Both the position numbers and the translations under genes were made by a program. From Lachnospiraceae bacterium (lineage in GTDB: Bacteria > Bacillota > Clostridia > Lachnospirales > Lachnospiraceae), in the NCBI GenBank assembly GCA_021202715.1, contig JAJQCL010000151.1, positions 15,173 to 32,986 of the forward strand: DNA of 17,814 bases, given 5' to 3'. Positions 14,359 to 17,814 of the stretch are shown here, one piece after another. The notes under the pieces are model-generated. The model was not told the DNA's origin, made no database searches, and saw only the letters and a list, made by a program, of their open reading frames with translations. The stretch's first letter is position 1. Every line of letters starts with the position of its first letter.

Positions 14359-14919
14359 ATGAAAAAGCAGCCGGAGATTACAGATGCGACGAGGGAGGCC
14401 TTTGTGAACGCCTTCTTCCAACTGGCAAAGAAAAAGAACATCAACCAGATCACGATCCGGGAGATTACTTCGCTTGCCGGATACAACCGTACGACCTTTT
14501 ACCGGTATTTTGAGGATATTTATGCGCTGGTCGCCTATGCAGAGGATGAATTCCTGCAGGAGGCAGCCCAGGCGCTGGAAGGGAGCGGAGCAGATGGACC
14601 GGTCAGCGAAGGAAAATTTTTTGAGATTGTGATCAGCAGTTTCCGGAAAAGAGAAGACAGGGTCACCGTCTTGCTGTCCGAGCAGAACCGTTCTCATTTT
14701 TTACGGAAGATTGAAGAAGATATAACCAATCATCTGTACGGGGAAAAAGAGCAGACCCCTAAGAAACAGACGATCATGGATATCTATTTTTATGGGATTT
14801 TTCATGCGATCTCCGTCAATCTGCGCAGTAAGGACGCGCTGTCCGATGAGGATCTGCTGGACATTATCCAAACGCTGTTTAACAACTGGTACCGGCCGGA
14901 GATGATGCGGGAGAGCTGA
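14359..14919 (+). CDS. TetR/AcrR-family transcriptional regulator
   Basis: A 186-residue regulator. Residues 8-55 are the TetR DNA-binding domain, with helix-turn-helix ITIREITSLAGYNRTTFYRYF (about 31-51); the rest is a helical ligand-binding and dimer domain ending in LFNNWYRPEM, similar in layout to DhaS-like members of the family, some of which activate transcription. The frame is open from 14182, but that segment contains the tetR promoter and a hairpin; ATG at 14359 has GGGAGG seven bases upstream and starts the conserved domain. It is divergent from the ABC exporter, the standard arrangement for a TetR protein controlling an efflux pump, and adjacent to the glycosyltransferase operon. 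Candidate operators lie at 14152, 14211 and 14253. The ligand is unknown. Confidence 0.92.
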   Translation: MKKQPEITDATREAFVNAFFQLAKKKNINQITIREITSLAGYNRTTFYRYFEDIYALVAYAEDEFLQEAAQALEGSGADGPVSEGKFFEIVISSFRKREDRVTVLLSEQNRSHFLRKIEEDITNHLYGEKEQTPKKQTIMDIYFYGIFHAISVNLRSKDALSDEDLLDIIQTLFNNWYRPEMMRES

Positions 14920-14942
14920 TTTCTTATGTCCCTGAGCCTGCA

Positions 14943-14977
14943 AACTATGCGACACTTGCGGCGACTTTGTTGCTTGA
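14943..14977 (+). repeat. Shared promoter block, glycosyltransferase copy
   Basis: AACTATGCGACACTTG, then 8 bases, then TTGTTGCTTGA, whose last bases start the -35 box. It is the counterpart of 14196-14229 on the other strand. A further inverted GTGTCGC copy sits at 15015-15021, just after the predicted start of transcription. Confidence 0.75.
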
Positions 14978-15002
14978 CGAGCCTCCGGCGGCTGGATATA
15001 AT
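14974..15002 (+). promoter_or_regulatory. Promoter of the glycosyltransferase/acyltransferase operon
   Basis: TTGACG (14974-14979) and a perfect TATAAT (14997-15002) are 17 bases apart, about 75 bases before the first gene. It is the best consensus promoter in the window. GTGTCGCACAC just downstream (15015-15025) may be an operator. Confidence 0.78.
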
Positions 15003-15076
15003 AAAATACTATCTGTGTCGCACACTTATCGTATGAGAACCGGCCCTTTGTCTGCGGGACAGGCAGGAGGAATACT

Positions 15077-15940
15077 ATGATAAAGGAAGAAGACAGTCTG
15101 TCGGTAAACGGAATGAACATCCTGTACTGCGGTGACCGGAATATTGAGGACGGTCTGATTCTGTCAGTTCTGTCGCTGCTGAAACATACGGCGGAGCCGC
15201 TGCATATTTTTGTGATGACGATGGAGCTGACGTTGGGAGAACGCGCGATCCGGCCGGTTTCTCAGGGAACGATTCAGTATCTGGATCATTATGTCAAACA
15301 GGAAAATATAGACAACTCTGTGACATGCATTGATGCTACCGAACTGTTTCAGGCGGAGCTGCCCCGGGCCAATCTGGAGACCCGCTTCACGCCCTGCTGC
15401 ATGCTGCGGTTGTATGCCGATCAGGTGCCTGACCTGCCGGAGCGTCTCCTGTATCTGGATAACGATGTGCTGTGTCGGCAGGATTGCAGCGGATTTTACC
15501 ATCAGGATATGGAGGGCTGTGAGCTGGCCGGTGTGCCGGATTATTATGGGAAATGGTTCTTCCGGAGGCATTTGCTTCACATGGATTATGTCAATTCCGG
15601 CGTATTGCTGCTGAACCTGCCCCGCATCCGGGAGACAGGTCTTTTTGCCCGATGCCGCGCGATGTGCCGCAATCAGCAGATGTTTATGCCGGATCAGTCA
15701 GCCATCAACAAACTGGCACAGTCCAAAAAGCTCTGTCAAAGAGCCTATAACGAGCAGCGCCGCCTGCACAGGGATACCGTGTTTCAGCATTTCACGACCA
15801 GCTTTCGCTTCTTTCCCTGGATCCATACCCTGACCGTGAAGCCCTGGCAGATCGAGCAGGTGCATGAAAAACTGAAACTGTACGAATATGATGATCTCTT
15901 TCAGGAATACACTGCTGTAACTGCCGCGATGAAAGGATGA
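15077..15940 (+). CDS. Family 8 glycosyltransferase (first of two)
   Basis: A 287-residue GT-A fold, retaining glycosyltransferase of CAZy family GT8 (LgtC/GspA-like), which transfers a sugar from a UDP-donor, usually galactose or glucose. NILYCGDRNIEDG (14-26) is the nucleotide-binding start; the metal-binding DxD is Asp128-Asn-Asp130 in LLYLDNDVL; NSGVLLLNL (173-181) and DQSAIN (206-211) are family motifs; His238 and the KPW at 255-257 near the C-terminus complete the donor site. There is no membrane segment, so it should act at the inner face of the membrane. AGGAGG (15064-15069) precedes the ATG. It heads an operon with a second GT8 and an acyltransferase. The acceptor is unknown; a glycolipid or cell-wall polymer is likely from context. 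Confidence 0.9.
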   Translation: MIKEEDSLSVNGMNILYCGDRNIEDGLILSVLSLLKHTAEPLHIFVMTMELTLGERAIRPVSQGTIQYLDHYVKQENIDNSVTCIDATELFQAELPRANLETRFTPCCMLRLYADQVPDLPERLLYLDNDVLCRQDCSGFYHQDMEGCELAGVPDYYGKWFFRRHLLHMDYVNSGVLLLNLPRIRETGLFARCRAMCRNQQMFMPDQSAINKLAQSKKLCQRAYNEQRRLHRDTVFQHFTTSFRFFPWIHTLTVKPWQIEQVHEKLKLYEYDDLFQEYTAVTAAMKG

Positions 15941-15945
15941 TGGTC

Positions 15946-16914
15946 ATGAAGCAGAAGGAGATTCCGGTGTTCTTTACGGTGGATGAGAGTTACGCTCCGT
16001 ACCTGGACTGTGCGCTGCGCTCTCTGATGGAAAATGCGTCGGGATCGTATCAGTATCAAATCATGGTTCTCCACGAGGATCTGAGCGAGGAGAGCAGGCG
16101 GAAGCTCGCTTCCGGTGTAAAACCCCCGTTTCAGATTCACTTTATTCATATGAAGGAAAAACTGGCAGGCATCACAGACCGGGCCGAAAACAGATTGCGG
16201 TGTGATTATTTCACGCTGACGATCTATTTTCGGCTCTTTATTGCCGATATGTTTCCGGAATATGACAAGGGACTTTATCTGGACAGCGATATTGTGGTGC
16301 CGGGAGATATCTCCCGGCTGTTTCAGACTGAGCTGGGAGAGAACATCATCGGCGCCAGCGCGGATCGTTCCATCGCTTCGGTTCCTGAGCTGGTGGAGTA
16401 TACGGAGCAGGCGGTGGGGGTTCCGTTTGAAGAATATATCAATTCCGGCGTGCTGGTGATGAATCTGAAGAAGATGCGGGAGACGGGCTTCTGCGATCAT
16501 TTTCTCCGTCTGCTTCATACATATCATTTTGACTGTATTGCGCCGGATCAGGATTACTTTAACGCCATGTGCAGCGGCAGTATCGTTTATCTGGATGAGA
16601 CCTGGGACGCCATGCCCCCGGAGGGCGGCGGAACCGGTGAAATTCTGGAACATCCCGATCTGATCCACTATAACCTGTTCCAGAAGCCCTGGTGCTACGA
16701 TGCGATCCCTTATGAGGAGTATTTCTGGCAGTACGCCCGGAAGTCCCCCTTTTATAAAGAGATCGTTCATCATAAGGAAACCTATTCGGAGGAGCAGAAG
16801 GTATCGGATCGTACCTGCCTGAATAACCTGATTCATAAGGGCGCGGAAGTGGGCGGACAGCCGGTCACCTTCCGCAAAATGAGAGAAAAAGGAGAGAAGA
16901 TTCGTGTATGTTGA
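15946..16914 (+). CDS. Family 8 glycosyltransferase (second of two)
   Basis: A 322-residue GT8 enzyme, clearly related to the previous one but quite diverged. PVFFTVDESYAPY (7-19) binds the nucleotide; the DxD is Asp113-Ser-Asp115 in LYLDSDIVV; NSGVLVMNL (166-174), DQDYFNAM (201-208) and HYNLFQKPW (241-249) are the usual motifs. It matches LgtC/WaaJ-like enzymes better than its neighbour in the C-terminal region. ATG codons at 15937, 15940 and 15946 compete; 15946 is preferred because AAGGA (15933-15937) is eight bases upstream, and the enzyme core begins there. It follows the first GT8 by five bases and overlaps the acyltransferase by seven, so the three are translated from one message. Two sequential sugar additions to one acceptor would explain the pair (inference). 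Confidence 0.92.
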   Translation: MKQKEIPVFFTVDESYAPYLDCALRSLMENASGSYQYQIMVLHEDLSEESRRKLASGVKPPFQIHFIHMKEKLAGITDRAENRLRCDYFTLTIYFRLFIADMFPEYDKGLYLDSDIVVPGDISRLFQTELGENIIGASADRSIASVPELVEYTEQAVGVPFEEYINSGVLVMNLKKMRETGFCDHFLRLLHTYHFDCIAPDQDYFNAMCSGSIVYLDETWDAMPPEGGGTGEILEHPDLIHYNLFQKPWCYDAIPYEEYFWQYARKSPFYKEIVHHKETYSEEQKVSDRTCLNNLIHKGAEVGGQPVTFRKMREKGEKIRVC

Positions 16915-17777
16915 TCGGAGGCGACAAAGCGCAGGTGGTGGCCAATATGCGTGCCGCCGCGGAGCGCGGTGATCTGAACTGCAAAGTAGAGGTGGATGAT
17001 CCTGTCCTGTCCTCAGAGGAACGGAAGGCCATCATCCGGCATTTCCTGGACAATTATAGGACCTTCGGCTACCGGTTCTGCAACGTCTGCGCCCGGGCGC
17101 TGACGGATACGGCGACCCGGTTTCTGAACCGGAATACCCGCATCGAAGGACTGGAGAATCTCACGGATGTTCACGGCGGGGTCATCGTGACCAGCAATCA
17201 TTTCAGTCCGCTCGATAATACCGCGGTGCGGCAGGCCATGAACCGGGCGGGGTATCGGCGTCTTTTTATGGTCAGCCAGGAGACGAATCTGGCCATGAAG
17301 GGGTGGATCGGTTTTCTGATGAATCATGAGGATATCATCCCTCTGGCCGGGAATCCCACGTATCTGCGCAACTATTTCGGCCCCATGCTGCACGAGCGGC
17401 TGGCGCAGGGCCATGCCGTGCTGATTTATCCGGAACAGGAGATGTGGTTTCACTACCGGAAGCCGCGCCCGCCCAAGCGGGGCGCCTATTACTATGCGGC
17501 GGTGAACCATGTTCCCGTGGTTTCCTGCTTTGTGGAGATCCGCGACCTGCCGGGAAAAGAAAATGACCAGTTTCACAGGACCCGCTATGTCATGCACATC
17601 CTTCCGCCGGTTTACCCCGATCCGGCTCAAAGCGATCGGGAGAACAGTGAGGAGATGATGGAGCAGGATTACCGGCAAAAGGTGGCCGCCTACGAACAGG
17701 CCTACGGAAAAAAACTGACCTATGAGTTTGCTGTGACGGATATTGCCGGCTGGATTCCGCCGGAACCGGTGAGCTGA
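16908..17777 (+). CDS. PlsC-like 1-acyl-glycerol-3-phosphate acyltransferase family protein
   Basis: A 289-residue protein of the LPLAT/PlsC superfamily, which moves fatty acyl groups onto lysophospholipid or glycolipid hydroxyls at the inner membrane face. Block I is NHFSPLD (97-103) with the catalytic His98 and Asp103. The glycerophosphate-binding block, usually FPEGTR, is altered to YPEQEMW (174-180); the conserved proline block IV appears as VPVVSCF (202-208). About 80 residues precede the catalytic block, without a clear membrane helix. The altered block III suggests an acceptor other than lysophosphatidic acid. The start overlaps the GT8 gene by seven bases; AAGGAG (16889-16894) is 13 bases upstream, rather far, so translation may depend on coupling. 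The sequence GAAAGGAAG at the right edge suggests another gene follows. Confidence 0.85.
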   Translation: MLIGGDKAQVVANMRAAAERGDLNCKVEVDDPVLSSEERKAIIRHFLDNYRTFGYRFCNVCARALTDTATRFLNRNTRIEGLENLTDVHGGVIVTSNHFSPLDNTAVRQAMNRAGYRRLFMVSQETNLAMKGWIGFLMNHEDIIPLAGNPTYLRNYFGPMLHERLAQGHAVLIYPEQEMWFHYRKPRPPKRGAYYYAAVNHVPVVSCFVEIRDLPGKENDQFHRTRYVMHILPPVYPDPAQSDRENSEEMMEQDYRQKVAAYEQAYGKKLTYEFAVTDIAGWIPPEPVS

Positions 17778-17799
17778 GCGGTGTCTCTGTCCGGAATTT

Positions 17800-17814
17800 A
17801 CAGAAAGGAAGAAT
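17800..17814 (+). promoter_or_regulatory. Likely ribosome binding site of a gene beyond the window
   Basis: The window ends in CAGAAAGGAAGAAT, 23 bases after the acyltransferase stop and without a terminator between. It looks like the ribosome binding site of a following gene in the same operon. Confidence 0.4.

Noticed and set aside
1..17814. tRNA, rRNA, CRISPR array, intact transposase or phage genes
   Set aside because: I saw no cloverleaf or CCA-type tRNA end, no regularly spaced direct repeats, and no transposase, integrase or structural phage motif in any frame.

Overview
The window is a piece of a Gram-positive, Firmicutes chromosome, most likely a Lachnospiraceae-type Clostridium relative. 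Every gene has a strong AGGAGG-type ribosome binding site, the DNA polymerase I has a decayed proofreading domain, and the ACT/UPF0210 pair, the YARHG protein, the GT8 glycosyltransferases and the DUF1703-type nuclease remnant are all typical of that group. The housekeeping part is visibly G+C-rich; the part at about 7450-10135 is more A+T-rich. I see no rRNA, tRNA, CRISPR array, intact insertion sequence or phage gene.

Layout. (1) 8-472: riboflavin synthesis gene ribH, the tail of an operon entering from the left, converging on a HAD phosphatase gene (complement of 512-1180) across a shared hairpin terminator. (2) 1453-5545: a tight operon of polA, coaE and a WalJ/YycJ-type metallo-beta-lactamase-fold hydrolase. 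(3) 5678-7366: an ACT-domain protein and a PFL-like UPF0210 protein, closed by a terminator at 7404-7447. (4) 7491-10134: an A+T-richer accessory segment with a truncated PD-(D/E)XK nuclease remnant, then a two-gene unit of a zinc-ribbon M48 membrane metalloprotease and a membrane-anchored YARHG protein, closed by a bidirectional terminator at 10156-10201. (5) 10215-14093 (minus strand): the two subunits of a heterodimeric type IV ABC exporter with the usual split between one catalytic and one degenerate ATP site. (6) 14359-14919: a divergent TetR-family regulator. (7) 15077-17777: two GT8 glycosyltransferases and a PlsC-type acyltransferase, overlapping or nearly so, probably continuing past the right edge.

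How the parts may work together. The most interesting signal is regulatory. The intergenic region between the exporter and tetR holds three copies of a 12-bp dyad, CAACANNTGTYR-like, placed on the exporter and tetR promoters. A 34-35 bp block next to and including the -35 box of the exporter promoter recurs, in the same position, at the promoter of the glycosyltransferase/acyltransferase operon. This suggests that the exporter, its regulator and the envelope-glycolipid genes form one regulon under the TetR protein. The second point worth attention is the protease/YARHG pair, which looks like a split version of the zinc-ribbon/membrane/extracellular-sensor proteins common in this group.
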